From Campylobacter avium LMG 24591 (GTDB lineage: Bacteria; Campylobacterota; Campylobacteria; Campylobacterales; Campylobacteraceae): a DNA stretch of 64,000 nt. Of this stretch, positions 54,500-63,925 are shown in pieces. How positions within the stretch are numbered: the stretch's first letter is position 1; each line of letters starts with the position of its first letter. The position numbers and the translations under genes were made by a program. The stretch covers positions 868,001 to 932,000 of the forward strand of contig NZ_CP022347.1 in assembly GCF_002238335.1 (NCBI RefSeq), written 5' to 3'. The notes below the pieces were generated by a model that was not told where the DNA came from, did no database searches, and saw nothing but the letters and a program-made list of their open reading frames with translations.

Positions 54500-55759
54500 T
54501 CAATCTTTATCTAGATGTTTTACCAAAACTATACATAGCAAAGACGATAAAGCCACAAAAAGCATATAATAAGCTATCTTATCCTCATAAATGGCATTCA
54601 CAACAAAGGGTGTAAAAAAGACTAAAATGCAGTATGAGAGATTGTAAGCAAAGGCAAGTCCGCTAAATTTAAGCTCTGCACTAAAAACCTTAGTCATAAA
54701 AATAGGCGCAAAACTTATAATGCCTTGCGAAAAACAAGCACAAAGATAATAAAGCAAAAAATTATCATCATAAAAACCTAGCAAAACGCCAAAAAATGCA
54801 AATGATAAAGAAAAAATAAAACAAATTTTATAATTACCAAAAAATGTAGCCAAAAGCCCTTGCGTTAAGCTTCCAAGTATGATACAAACGCTTGCTAGAT
54901 TTGTATAAAGAATTTTTTGAGTTTCGCTAAAGGCAAATAAAGTATCAAAATGCTTTGGTATAATCGTAAGAGTGGCCACGCCAGAGCTTAAAATCACGCT
55001 CATTAAAACGCAAACTAGCATTGCTTTTTTATGAGTTTTTAAAGCTTGTAGTAATGGAAATTTAAGCCTTTTATCCTCATTTACAAGCTTTAAAAACACA
55101 GGACTTTCAACAAGCTTTGTTCTTAAAAAACAAGCTATAATCCCAAATACAGCACCTATTATAAATGGAATTCGCCAGGCGTATTCTTTTATCTCCTCTT
55201 GAGTAAAATAAAAATTTATAAAAAGACTTATTAGTGCGGCTAATAATAAACCCACAGTAAGGGTAGCAGATATGAAAGAAAGGGCTAGGGATTTGTATTT
55301 TTCGCTTACTAATTCGCTCACAAAGACCCAAGCACCAGATACTTCAGCCCCAACAGCTAGGCCTTGAACTATCCTTACAGCAAAAAGTAAAATGGTCGCA
55401 AACAAACCTATGCTTTCATAAGTTGGCAAAAAGGCCAAAACAAAGCTTGGTATAATCATAAAAAGCATACTGATGTAAAATACAGGCTTCCTGCCCTTAA
55501 TATCTCCAAAATGTGCAAAAATCAAGGCTCCAAATGGTCTTGCTAAATAACCAGCCCCAAAGCTAATCCAAACTCCAAGTTCAGCCCAAAATTCATTATT
55601 AGGAGGAAAGAAAATTTGCGCAAATATAGAGGTAAAAAATACAAATAAAATAAAATCGTAAAATTCTAGAATTCCACCAAAAGAGGCATAGAGAGTATTT
55701 TTAAAGGCTTGTTCTTTTGACAAAAGGGGTCTTTTGACCCCTTGTTTATAGCTTACCAC
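54500..55759 (-). CDS. cjaB: MFS transporter of the MHS group (CjaB type)
   Basis: A 419-residue protein with about twelve membrane helices. The block GILEFYDFILFVFF in the first helix, LARPFGALIFAHFGDIKGRKP and VRIVQGLAVGAEVSGAW are typical of the metabolite:H+ symporter group (proline, shikimate, dicarboxylates). The substrate of CjaB is not known. The frame opens with GTG at 55759, inside the last codons of cjaA, but a terminator hairpin lies over codons 6-12, so a TTG start further in, at about 55726, is an alternative. Gene order with cjaA is conserved. Confidence 0.85.
   Translation of the reverse strand: MVSYKQGVKRPLLSKEQAFKNTLYASFGGILEFYDFILFVFFTSIFAQIFFPPNNEFWAELGVWISFGAGYLARPFGALIFAHFGDIKGRKPVFYISMLFMIIPSFVLAFLPTYESIGLFATILLFAVRIVQGLAVGAEVSGAWVFVSELVSEKYKSLALSFISATLTVGLLLAALISLFINFYFTQEEIKEYAWRIPFIIGAVFGIIACFLRTKLVESPVFLKLVNEDKRLKFPLLQALKTHKKAMLVCVLMSVILSSGVATLTIIPKHFDTLFAFSETQKILYTNLASVCIILGSLTQGLLATFFGNYKICFIFSLSFAFFGVLLGFYDDNFLLYYLCACFSQGIISFAPIFMTKVFSAELKFSGLAFAYNLSYCILVFFTPFVVNAIYEDKIAYYMLFVALSSLLCIVLVKHLDKD
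55724..55743 (-). terminator. Terminator/attenuator between cjaA and cjaB
   Basis: On the minus strand AAGGGGTC-AAAA-GACCCCTT forms an 8-bp perfect stem followed by TTTTG. It begins three bases after the cjaA stop and overlaps the presumed start of cjaB. It should end most cjaA transcripts and let a fraction read into cjaB. Confidence 0.8.
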
Positions 55760-56630
55760 CTTCGATAACTATATCTTCAGCTTTTATATCATCTGTAAAA
55801 GCGTCTTTTAAAGTAAGTTCATAAGCTTGATTAAAAAATCTTTCACCAGCTAGCTTTACAATCAAATCATCAACAAAGGCTTTAAGCTCTGCATTGCCCT
55901 TTTTAACGGCTCCAGCAATAACATCTTTATTGCCAAGCTCTTTTATAGCAACCTTAAACTGAGGTTTATCTTTCACCCAAGCAAATAACAAGGTGTTATC
56001 ATGTGCGAAAGCTTGGCCCTTACCGCTAGAAAAGGCTTCGTACGCTTCTGTATTTTGGTCAAATTTAAGGCTCTTAATGTCAGGATGATTTAAACTAAAA
56101 TAAGCGTCCGCTGTGGTGCCTTTATTTAGTATCAAGGTTAAATCTTTTATATCATCAACTGAGCTTACATTTAAATCAGCAGGAACAACAATACCCAATG
56201 AAACCTTCATATAAGGCAGTGTAAAATCAACCTGCTCGGCTCTTTCTGGTGTTTGAGTGAAATTTGCTAAGATTAAATCAACCTTGTCAGATTTTAAAAA
56301 CTCAACCCTATTTGCCGCTTCAACAAGTACAAATTGAACCTTGTTTTCATCGCCTAGTAATTCCTTGGCTATTCTCTTTGCAAAAACTATATCATAGCCT
56401 TGATTTACACCCTTTTCATCAATAAAACCAAAAGGAGGTTTGTCAGCAAAAACGCCTATTCTTATAACTCCATTTTTCTTAATCGCATCTAAGCTACCGC
56501 TATTTTGCGATACTTCAGTAGAATTTGTAGCATTTGTTTCGCTACTAGCTTCTTTTTTAGAGCTATCACCGCAAGCTGTTATCATCGCAACAAAGAAAAA
56601 TGGTGCAATGAGTGAAAAAAACTTTTTCAT
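55746..56630 (-). CDS. cjaA: Cysteine-binding ABC-type lipoprotein CjaA
   Basis: A 294-residue solute-binding protein of the polar amino acid family (SBP type 3), equivalent to the immunodominant CjaA of C. jejuni, which binds cysteine. The lipobox is MITAC, with Cys20 as the lipidation site; a Ser/Asn/Thr-rich linker (about residues 22-46) follows, then the two-lobe fold with RIGVFADKPPFGFIDEKG and NRVEFLKSDKVDLILANFT. The ABC permease genes are not adjacent here. A terminator after the gene fits high expression of this protein relative to cjaB. Confidence 0.93.
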   Translation of the reverse strand: MKKFFSLIAPFFFVAMITACGDSSKKEASSETNATNSTEVSQNSGSLDAIKKNGVIRIGVFADKPPFGFIDEKGVNQGYDIVFAKRIAKELLGDENKVQFVLVEAANRVEFLKSDKVDLILANFTQTPERAEQVDFTLPYMKVSLGIVVPADLNVSSVDDIKDLTLILNKGTTADAYFSLNHPDIKSLKFDQNTEAYEAFSSGKGQAFAHDNTLLFAWVKDKPQFKVAIKELGNKDVIAGAVKKGNAELKAFVDDLIVKLAGERFFNQAYELTLKDAFTDDIKAEDIVIEGGKL

Positions 56631-56672
56631 ATCTTTCCTTTCTTTAAAATAAGATAATATGAGTATTATTAT

Positions 56673-56678
56673 ATTATA
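56673..56678 (-). promoter_or_regulatory. Possible -10 box for cjaA
   Basis: TATAAT on the minus strand, 42 bases before the cjaA start. The surrounding DNA is nearly all A and T and offers overlapping alternatives such as TAATAT, so the exact position is tentative. Confidence 0.4.
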
Positions 56679-56751
56679 AAATACATTCTAAACGACAAAA
56701 ATAACAAATAAATTTATTTACTTAAATAATAAATGAGTAAATTTTTCGCAC

Positions 56752-57468
56752 CTAATAATAAATTCTACTCAAATACAAGCCATTTGGCGGTGCTAATACC
56801 CTTACAAATTCTTTTTTTGCTTTGATTTGAAGCAAAAGTTCATCCTTGCTAAGCTTAGCTTCAAGAGTTCTTAAAACCGCACTCATCATCAATCTTACTT
56901 GGGCTCTTAAAAAACCATTGGCCTCAAAGGTAAAAATAGTATAATGCTTGTATCTTTTAGCATTGGCCTTATAAATAGTTCTTATGGTGTTTTCCTTTCC
57001 TTGCTTTTGAAAGAATTTAAAATCATTTTCTCCAAGAAAAAGCGACAAAAGCTCATTAGTCTTTGATAAATCCAAAGCAGGATAAAAAAGCTGATACTGC
57101 GATAGAAACGGGCTGTAGGTGCTGTGATTTAGTATGTATTTATACTGTCTTTTTTTCACAGCAAAGCGAACTTCAAAATCATCGTCTACAACAAATGCCC
57201 TTTTTATGTGTATGCTGGGATTTAAGTATGAATTTAGCTTCTTTACAAAATACCGCAAATCAATGTCTAAATTTATGGTATTTATCAAAGCTACCGCATT
57301 TAAGGCATGAACCCCCTTATCTGTCCTTGAGGCAAAGAGTGGCATTTCTTTAATATTAAAAGCTTGCAAGGCTCTAAATAAAGTATCTTGCACTGTTTTT
57401 TTGTGCCTTTGAGTAGCAGAACCGTAAAACCTTGAGCCGTCGTAAGCAAAAATGAGCTTTATTTTCAA
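56752..57468 (-). CDS. truA: tRNA pseudouridine(38-40) synthase TruA
   Basis: TruA makes pseudouridine at positions 38-40 of tRNA anticodon stems. The catalytic aspartate lies in ASRTDKGVHAL, and the opening FAYDGSRFYGSATQ and FLRAQVRLMMSAV are family blocks. The 238-residue length is normal. It starts one base after the permease gene ends. Confidence 0.96.
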   Translation of the reverse strand: MKIKLIFAYDGSRFYGSATQRHKKTVQDTLFRALQAFNIKEMPLFASRTDKGVHALNAVALINTINLDIDLRYFVKKLNSYLNPSIHIKRAFVVDDDFEVRFAVKKRQYKYILNHSTYSPFLSQYQLFYPALDLSKTNELLSLFLGENDFKFFQKQGKENTIRTIYKANAKRYKHYTIFTFEANGFLRAQVRLMMSAVLRTLEAKLSKDELLLQIKAKKEFVRVLAPPNGLYLSRIYY

Positions 57469-57469
57469 A

Positions 57470-58483
57470 CTAATACCTACTTAAAGTATTTTTCTTAAAA
57501 TACAAAATGCTAGCTACAAAAAATAAGGTAAAAATTACCAGCACGGCAAGCAAAGGAGGCTTATAAAAAGCACTTAATAAACCAAAATAAAGGGCTATTA
57601 CGGTAAAAATTCCAAAATAAATAGCCCCTTTTTCATATCTATAAGTTACAATCCCAAAAGAAAGGGCAAAATATGTGGAAGCTACAGGAAAAAGCGAGAT
57701 TAAAACATAAATCACAAATTCCTTAGCCCTCTTATCCTCAACGCTCATTCTTTGCCAATACTCATAAAAATTTAATTGATTTGAGGAAAAACCCTGCAAA
57801 AGAGTGTTTATAGTCATATCTTCAAACTGCGCTATGTGTAAATTTTCATTCGTTTGGAAATTATAAACAGTGCCATCAAGTAGCTTTAAAGAAAGGCTTT
57901 GCTTGTCTCTTTGTATAAAACCTTTCTTAGCCAAAATCATTTGTTCTTTATCATCTGGATGATACATTACGATATTTTCGTACAAGGAATTATCCTCCTT
58001 TTCTATAAATATCATCCAATCCAAAAATTTTTGCCCAAATTCTCCGGTTTTTAAATTTAAACTCACCTGTGTTTTTTTGTAATCTATAAAATTGTTTTGC
58101 AAAGAAAAGGCAAGCGGTATAAAAACCAAGGATATAACAAGCATTACACAGCTAAGAAACAAGGAAATTTTTATGAAAAAATTTGCCATATCCTTAGGAG
58201 AGCAACCCAAAGCAAAGCACACTATGCTTTCATTTTCCCTTGAAAGCCTATATAAAGTTAAACTAAGAGAGATAAAAAAGCTTATAGGTAGTGTTAGTAT
58301 CAAAATTCTAGGCACGGTAAAGCTATAAAGTTTTAAAAAATCCACAAAAGAAATTTCAATGCTTGAGGTTATCCTTGCAAGCTGTATAAAAAACACCATA
58401 GAAACAATTAAAAAAAGCACTAAAAATAGCGATAAATATGTGCTTAAAAATTGATTTAATGTGTATTTATAGATTAATTTCAT
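57470..58483 (-). CDS. LptF/LptG-family permease
   Basis: A membrane protein of the YjgP/YjgQ family with three N-terminal helices, a periplasmic beta-jellyroll region (about residues 135-235) and three C-terminal helices. Such proteins are the transmembrane half of the LptB2FG lipopolysaccharide exporter; whether this one is LptF or LptG cannot be told. I use the ATG at 58483 (MKLIYKYTLNQFL), the usual start; an ATG five codons upstream overlaps the prepilin peptidase gene further. The ATPase LptB is encoded at 13 kb. Confidence 0.87.
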   Translation of the reverse strand: MKLIYKYTLNQFLSTYLSLFLVLFLIVSMVFFIQLARITSSIEISFVDFLKLYSFTVPRILILTLPISFFISLSLTLYRLSRENESIVCFALGCSPKDMANFFIKISLFLSCVMLVISLVFIPLAFSLQNNFIDYKKTQVSLNLKTGEFGQKFLDWMIFIEKEDNSLYENIVMYHPDDKEQMILAKKGFIQRDKQSLSLKLLDGTVYNFQTNENLHIAQFEDMTINTLLQGFSSNQLNFYEYWQRMSVEDKRAKEFVIYVLISLFPVASTYFALSFGIVTYRYEKGAIYFGIFTVIALYFGLLSAFYKPPLLAVLVIFTLFFVASILYFKKNTLSRY

Positions 58484-59234
58484 AATTTCTACCCACAAAA
58501 ACTATCACAAAAGATATGCTTAAAAAAGGAAACATAGGAAGTTCATATCTTAAATCACCATTAAGCCTAGCCCTTATGCAAGGAATGATGGCTAATAAAG
58601 AAGCTAAAAACAACATGCAAAAACTATGATAAAAACCAAGTATAGAAGACATGCTAGATATTAAAAGTATATCAGCTTCGCCCATGCTTTCTAAGTTTTT
58701 GTTGTATTTCTTGAAATTTAAGAAAAAAGAAACAAGGCTTTTAAGCAAAAATATAAAGCCGGCAAAAAGGCAAATTCTTAGCAAAAAACTATCAGAATAA
58801 AAGTCAAAAAATGCCAGCTTATCAAACATGTAAAAAAATGATATGACAAACAAGATAAACAGCAAAAACTCCGGAACAGCTCTAAGCCTTATATCTATAA
58901 GCGAAAGCGTATAAAGTATAAAAAAATACAAACTAAGTAATAAAAAATCAACAAAGCTTTCAGTATAAAACAAAGCTACAAAGGCCAAAGCTACGCATAA
59001 AAGCTCGCCTAAAATCAAATGAAAAGAAAGCTTTTTTTTACAAAAACTGCAACGAGCTTTTAAAAAAATATATGAAAAAATAGGAATTAAATGCCAAAAT
59101 TTCAAAGTTTTAAAACAATTATCACAGTAAGACCTACTAGCAAAAACGGCTCTTTTATAAGAAATCCTATCAGCTAAAGAGGTAAAAAATGAAGCAAAAC
59201 AAGCCGCAAAAACAAAGGTAAATAAATAAATCAC
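58467..59234 (-). CDS. Prepilin peptidase (type 4, A24 family)
   Basis: A 255-residue membrane peptidase that cleaves and often methylates type IV pilin-like proteins. The N-terminal cytoplasmic loop has the paired cysteines CDNC and CSFC. The active-site aspartates lie in SLIDIRLRAVPE and MGEADILLIS. In Campylobacter this enzyme is needed for the transformation machinery. The two sets of GspL/M- and PilM/N/O-like proteins in this window are candidate parts of the same machine. It overlaps uppS by four bases. Confidence 0.9.
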   Translation of the reverse strand: MIYLFTFVFAACFASFFTSLADRISYKRAVFASRSYCDNCFKTLKFWHLIPIFSYIFLKARCSFCKKKLSFHLILGELLCVALAFVALFYTESFVDFLLLSLYFFILYTLSLIDIRLRAVPEFLLFILFVISFFYMFDKLAFFDFYSDSFLLRICLFAGFIFLLKSLVSFFLNFKKYNKNLESMGEADILLISSMSSILGFYHSFCMLFLASLLAIIPCIRARLNGDLRYELPMFPFLSISFVIVFVGRNYEINL

Positions 59235-59899
59235 TTACCAAACCTTCTTTCTCTTTTGTAAAAATCCTTTATAATGCTTTTAAATTCTCTTTTTGTAAGT
59301 CCGGGAAAAAGGGTATTGCTAAAATGAATTTCAGCGTAAGCACACTGCCAAAGCAAGAAATTTGAAATCCTCTTTGCATCCCCTACCCTTAAAAGCAAAT
59401 CCACATCAAGAGGCAAGTCCAAATTTTGCGTGATATTTTCCTCTGTGATTTTTAAGCCCTTATCTAAGCACCTATTTACAGAGCGAACTATCTCATCTTT
59501 AGCACCGTAAGAAATGGCTATATTAACACAAAGCAAATCACAATCTTTAGTCTTTTGCTCGGCGTTTTTAAGCTTAGTTAAAAGCCTTTCATTAAGCATT
59601 TGCGTGTTGCCTATGATACGAATTTTTATATTATTTTGCAAAAATATATGCAATTTTTCATCTAAGGTTTTTTCAAATAAAGAAAAAATAAAGTCTATCT
59701 CATCCTTTGGCCTAGCCCAATTTTCAGTGCTAAAAGCAAATAAGCTAAGCTCTTTAATCTCCTCATCAATGCACACCTCTATAAGTCTTTGTATGGTTTT
59801 TAGTCCGTGAGAATAACCAAGTTTTTCTAAAAAGCCATTTATCTTAGCCCAACGTCTATTTCCATCCATAACCACAGCCAGATGCTTTAGTTTATTCAT
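59231..59899 (-). CDS. uppS: Undecaprenyl diphosphate synthase
   Basis: UppS elongates farnesyl diphosphate to the C55 lipid carrier for peptidoglycan and surface glycans. The 222-residue cis-prenyltransferase begins with HLAVVMDGNRRWAK, including the catalytic Asp and the DGNRRWA signature; SLFAFSTENW and LLLRVGDAKRISNFLLWQ follow. The last normally reads RTSGE..RISNF, so this copy is slightly altered (RVGDAKRISNF). It overlaps the prepilin peptidase gene by four bases. Confidence 0.94.
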   Translation of the reverse strand: MNKLKHLAVVMDGNRRWAKINGFLEKLGYSHGLKTIQRLIEVCIDEEIKELSLFAFSTENWARPKDEIDFIFSLFEKTLDEKLHIFLQNNIKIRIIGNTQMLNERLLTKLKNAEQKTKDCDLLCVNIAISYGAKDEIVRSVNRCLDKGLKITEENITQNLDLPLDVDLLLRVGDAKRISNFLLWQCAYAEIHFSNTLFPGLTKREFKSIIKDFYKRERRFGK

Positions 59900-59902
59900 A
59901 TT

Positions 59903-60526
59903 CTAACCCTTAAAATCAAGTAATTTTTTAAATTCAAACAAGGCTTTTAAGTTTTTATCCTCATAAATTTCACATTCTAAATGCTTTCTTAAAAAAGAAG
60001 CCACCTTTGCAAAGGGAGTATAAAGGCTTAAACCCTTATCATCTAGTATAAATTTCAAAGAACCAAAGACAGAAAAATAAAGATAAATTTCAAGCCTTAA
60101 AGCAGATTTTCTAAGCTGAAACAAGCAAGTTTTTTCCTCATAAACAAAGGGTATGTGATATATGTTTTGAGCTAGGGCAAAAAGCATTTCCTTATATATC
60201 AAAAAACTTTGCGTGTCCTTGCAAGCTAGTAAATTTTCAATGACAAAAAGTCTAAAGTCAAAATCCTCTTCTAAAATTTTAACAATCAAAGCAAGACCCT
60301 CATCATACCTTAATATATTTGGTTTTTTTGCCAAATTTTTAAAGGATAAAACCCCGCCCTTGCCCTCGTAAATTTCAGCTAGATATTCTGCGTTTAACTC
60401 AAGCTCTACAAGGCTTTTGGTGCTGATTTTTTTGCTGTTTAAAAGCAGGGTGTATCTATTATGCGATATGTGCTCTAAAACCTTCATATGCACAGGCAAA
60501 ATGGCATTTATCATAGCTCTTTGCAT
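59903..60526 (-). CDS. Hypothetical protein between uppS and coaBC
   Basis: A 207-residue soluble protein with no recognised domain. It begins with mainly beta structure (LEHISHNRYTLLLNSKKIST; VELELNAEYLAEIYEGKGGVL), which looks like a small barrel that could bind RNA or nucleotide, and continues with helices. An ATG four codons in is an alternative start. The same order, with an unnamed gene between uppS and coaBC, occurs in C. jejuni. Confidence 0.6.
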   Translation of the reverse strand: MQRAMINAILPVHMKVLEHISHNRYTLLLNSKKISTKSLVELELNAEYLAEIYEGKGGVLSFKNLAKKPNILRYDEGLALIVKILEEDFDFRLFVIENLLACKDTQSFLIYKEMLFALAQNIYHIPFVYEEKTCLFQLRKSALRLEIYLYFSVFGSLKFILDDKGLSLYTPFAKVASFLRKHLECEIYEDKNLKALFEFKKLLDFKG

Positions 60527-61668
60527 AGCTGTGCCACCTTAAAGGCTAAATTTATCTTGCTATCATAGCCTAAATTTATGCTTTTATTTTTAAGTAAGAT
60601 ATTAAGCTCGTTAAAATCTGAATCAAAGCAAGGATTTTGCTTGTTTAAAACATTTAAGCAAAGCATATCAAGCTTTTTTTGTCTAAAGCTTTCTTTGGCG
60701 TTTTTTAAAGCGTTTAGCTCATCTGTTTCCATTTTAAAAGCTATTTTTTTACCCTTAAACTCAAGATTTGCTAACAAATCCTCATTTAAGGATAATTCTA
60801 AGACTAAGCCATTTTGATGAGAGGCTTTTTTAATCTTACCCTCAACTTTTTTGGGCAAAAAATCACTTACCGCAGCAAGCATAAGCAAAAAATCGCCCTC
60901 TTTGTATTCGTTTAAAAGAGCCTTTAACTCACTTGAGCTTTCATATTTTAAAATCTCATAAGGCACTTTAAAGCTTACAGAGCTTAAAAAAACCACCCTA
61001 GCACCTAAAAAATAAAAAGCATCAGCTAAAGCCTTAGCCATCTTGCCACTAGAAAGATTACTTATACATCTTACATCATCTATCTTTTCTTTGGTGCCTC
61101 CACCTGTGATAATGATAGTCTTATCCTTAAAAAAATCCTCTTTTAAAAGTTCTCTTTTAGCCACGCAAAATATATCAAAAACATCAGCCAAAGCACCCTC
61201 TCCCACATCCTTACAGGCAAGTTCTTTTCTAATGCTAGGAATGATTAAGACACCGTTTTTTTCTAAAATTTTAAGTGAGTTTTGAGTGCTAAAATGATGA
61301 AGCATAGCAGTATTTGCAGCTGGAGCTATTATTAAAGGAGCTTTTGCTGCAATTAATGCTTGTATAAATAAAGTATCTGCTATACCTAGTGCAAGCTTGT
61401 TTATAGAATTTATAGTAGCTGGTGCAAAGACTATAATATCGCAATCTCTAGTAAAATGAATATGATTTTTATAAGATGTCCAATCTTCATTTTCCTCACA
61501 CAAAACATCATCTGCTAAGGCCTCAAAGCTAAGTTTTGAAACAAATTTTAAAAGTCCTTTGCTAAGCAAAACCTTTACTCTAAAACCCTCTTTTTTAAAC
61601 AAAGATATTAGCTCATAAGCTTTGTAAAAGGCTATGCTAGCACTTACAGCGATTAAAATAGTTTTCAT
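60511..61668 (-). CDS. coaBC: Coenzyme A biosynthesis bifunctional protein CoaBC
   Basis: CoaBC couples cysteine to 4'-phosphopantothenate and then decarboxylates the product. The CoaC half has HFTRDCDIIVFAPATINSIN and PAANTAML (usually PAMNxxMW), and the CoaB half has TGGGTKEKIDDVRCISNLSSGKMA. The 385-residue length is typical. The altered PAANTAM motif is worth noting but the remaining active-site pattern is intact. It overlaps glmU by four bases. Confidence 0.93.
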   Translation of the reverse strand: MKTILIAVSASIAFYKAYELISLFKKEGFRVKVLLSKGLLKFVSKLSFEALADDVLCEENEDWTSYKNHIHFTRDCDIIVFAPATINSINKLALGIADTLFIQALIAAKAPLIIAPAANTAMLHHFSTQNSLKILEKNGVLIIPSIRKELACKDVGEGALADVFDIFCVAKRELLKEDFFKDKTIIITGGGTKEKIDDVRCISNLSSGKMAKALADAFYFLGARVVFLSSVSFKVPYEILKYESSSELKALLNEYKEGDFLLMLAAVSDFLPKKVEGKIKKASHQNGLVLELSLNEDLLANLEFKGKKIAFKMETDELNALKNAKESFRQKKLDMLCLNVLNKQNPCFDSDFNELNILLKNKSINLGYDSKINLAFKVAQLCKEL

Positions 61669-62954
61669 TTTTTGCCAAATTTTTTATAAAAATAATCATC
61701 AATTTGTTTTGACGGGGCTCTATTTATATACAAGGCACCACTCTTAACATCACTTGTAACAGTGCTTCCAGCGGCTATAATGACATCATCATTTATCTCA
61801 ACAGGTGCGATTAGCTGGGTATCAGAGCCTATGAAGACATTTTTACCTATCTTTGTTTTGTGTTTTTTAAGCCCGTCATAATTACAAGTTATGGTCCCAC
61901 AGCCTATATTTGTGCCCTCATCTATCTCGCAGTCTCCAAGATAGCTTAAATGCCCTGCCTTTACCCCGTTTAACTTAGCATTTTTACACTCCACAAAATT
62001 TCCTATATGGGTATTTTTAAGCTCACACTTAGGCCTTAGATGTGCAAGAGGTCCTATATCGCTGTTTTCAAGGCTTGAATCCTCAACAACACAAGATGAT
62101 TTTATAATACTATCTTTTATAAAGCTCTTGCCCTCTATCCTAACATTTTCATAAAGCTCACACTCGCCCTCAAAAATAGTATCCAAGCTTATAAAAATAG
62201 AAGCTGGATTATGCATAATAACTCCATTTTTCATAAGCTCTTTTTTAAATCTTTCTTGCATTAAATTTTCAGCCACACTTAGCTCAAATTTATCATTTAT
62301 GCCCATAAATTCAAGCTCATCCACAAAAACAGCCTTTATCTTGTATTCTTTTTTAGCTAGAAAAACTAAATCGGTCAAATAGTATTCTTTTTGTGCATTT
62401 TCATTTGATATTAAGGGCAAAAACTTAGCTAAAATTTCACTCTTAAAAGCATAGACACCGGAATTGCAAATTTTTATATCTTTTTCTTGCTTATTTGCGT
62501 CCTTTAACTCTACTATCTTTTGCACTTCATCATTTACAAGCACCACCCTACCATAAGATTTTGCATCATCTGTCTTAAACACAGCTACACAAAAATCAGC
62601 TTCTTTTTCTAAGATATTTTTTAAAGAAGTAAAGCTAACTAAGGGCATATCCCCGCATAAAACCAAGGTTTTTTCATACTTTGCCTTGTATCCTTTCAAA
62701 GCTCCTGCTGTTCCTGGGTAGTTTTTTAAGTCTTGTTCTAAAATTTTAACATTTTCAAATTCAGCCTCTATGCACTCTTTTACCAAATCTTTTTGGTGTG
62801 AAAGCACCACAGTTACATCATCACTAAGTGTAAAGGCTTGTTTTAAAATGTGTAAAATCATACTTTTACCGCAAAGCTTTTGCAAGACCTTAGCCTTGCT
62901 TGATTTCATCCTAGTGCCAAGCCCAGCTGCTAAGATAACGATAGAAACTTTCAT
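61665..62954 (-). CDS. glmU: Bifunctional GlmU (GlcNAc-1-P uridyltransferase and GlcN-1-P acetyltransferase)
   Basis: GlmU makes UDP-GlcNAc, the precursor of peptidoglycan and lipid A. The N-terminal uridyltransferase shows ILAAGLGTRMKSSKAKVLQK and LCGDMPL; the C-terminal left-handed beta-helix has hexapeptide repeats ending with LGDCEIDEGTNIGCGTITCNYDG and the catalytic region VFIGSDTQLIAPV. The 429 residues are normal for Campylobacter. lpxD, which also acts in lipid A synthesis, lies directly upstream. Confidence 0.96.
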   Translation of the reverse strand: MKVSIVILAAGLGTRMKSSKAKVLQKLCGKSMILHILKQAFTLSDDVTVVLSHQKDLVKECIEAEFENVKILEQDLKNYPGTAGALKGYKAKYEKTLVLCGDMPLVSFTSLKNILEKEADFCVAVFKTDDAKSYGRVVLVNDEVQKIVELKDANKQEKDIKICNSGVYAFKSEILAKFLPLISNENAQKEYYLTDLVFLAKKEYKIKAVFVDELEFMGINDKFELSVAENLMQERFKKELMKNGVIMHNPASIFISLDTIFEGECELYENVRIEGKSFIKDSIIKSSCVVEDSSLENSDIGPLAHLRPKCELKNTHIGNFVECKNAKLNGVKAGHLSYLGDCEIDEGTNIGCGTITCNYDGLKKHKTKIGKNVFIGSDTQLIAPVEINDDVIIAAGSTVTSDVKSGALYINRAPSKQIDDYFYKKFGKK

Positions 62955-62956
62955 AG

Positions 62957-63916
62957 CTACTCCTTGCTTTTGTCTTTAAAAGCTGAAGCTATCTTTGCTT
63001 GAAGTTTTAGCCACTCTTTTTGTAGCATTATAGGAAAGCCTCCATAAACCTTGCCGCCCTCTAGACTCTTGCTGACCCCGCCTCTTGCAGCTATGGTAGC
63101 AAAGTCGCCTATTTTTAAATGTCCGCTTGTAGCACTTTGACCGCCCATAGTAACATTAGTTCCCAAAATAGATGAGCCTGAAAGCCCTGTTTGAGCGACT
63201 ATAAGACAATTTGCTCCTATATCGCAGTTATGTCCTACTTGCACTAAATTATCTATCTTTGTGCCTTTTTTTATAATGGTGCTTTCAAAAACCGCTCTAT
63301 CTATAGTAGTGCAAGCACCTATTTCAACATCATCTTCTAAGATGACATTGCCATTGTGATAAATTTTAATATGCTCTCCGTTTTTAGTGTGCGCATAACC
63401 AAAACCATCGCTTCCTATAACAGAATTTGCAAGCAAATGACATCTTTTGCCTATCTTTGTATCATTGTAAATAACTACATTTGGGTGGATTATGGTATTT
63501 TCATCTATATAAACATTATCTCCTATATAAGCTCCTGCCATTATGGTAACATTATCTTTTATAACAACACCCTTTCCTATATAAACATTTGGCATTATTT
63601 TAGCTGTACTTGAAATTTTTCTTTCTTGCGTAGTGCAAAATAAAGACTTAGCAAACAATTTACTAAGATAAGCAAAGCTTAAATGCGGCTCTGGGCTGAT
63701 TAATTTTTGCATGTCTTTTGGGACTAAATCTACGTGTTTTTTGCTAACTATTATGGCTCCAGCTCCACAAAGCGGTATATTTTTGGCATTTTTATCACTA
63801 TCACAGTAAGTAAGCTCGTCAAGTCCTGCTTTTGATAAAGAATTTAAAGCTGTTATGTCTATATCATTGCCATTAAATTCAAGATTTAAAAACTTTGCTA
63901 TCTCGCTTAATCTCAT
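62957..63916 (-). CDS. lpxD: UDP-3-O-acylglucosamine N-acyltransferase LpxD
   Basis: LpxD adds the second primary acyl chain in lipid A synthesis. The 319-residue protein has the N-terminal uridine-binding domain (residues 1-100) and a hexapeptide-repeat beta-helix with [19 protein letters not shown] and [22 protein letters not shown], where the catalytic His lies in [10 protein letters not shown]. The AAGGAGATTGT ribosome site precedes the ATG. In C. jejuni lpxD is elsewhere from glmU, so the neighbour differs here. Confidence 0.94.
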   Translation of the reverse strand: MRLSEIAKFLNLEFNGNDIDITALNSLSKAGLDELTYCDSDKNAKNIPLCGAGAIIVSKKHVDLVPKDMQKLISPEPHLSFAYLSKLFAKSLFCTTQERKISSTAKIMPNVYIGKGVVIKDNVTIMAGAYIGDNVYIDENTIIHPNVVIYNDTKIGKRCHLLANSVIGSDGFGYAHTKNGEHIKIYHNGNVILEDDVEIGACTTIDRAVFESTIIKKGTKIDNLVQVGHNCDIGANCLIVAQTGLSGSSILGTNVTMGGQSATSGHLKIGDFATIAARGGVSKSLEGGKVYGGFPIMLQKEWLKLQAKIASAFKDKSKE

Positions 63917-63925
63917 ACAATCTCC

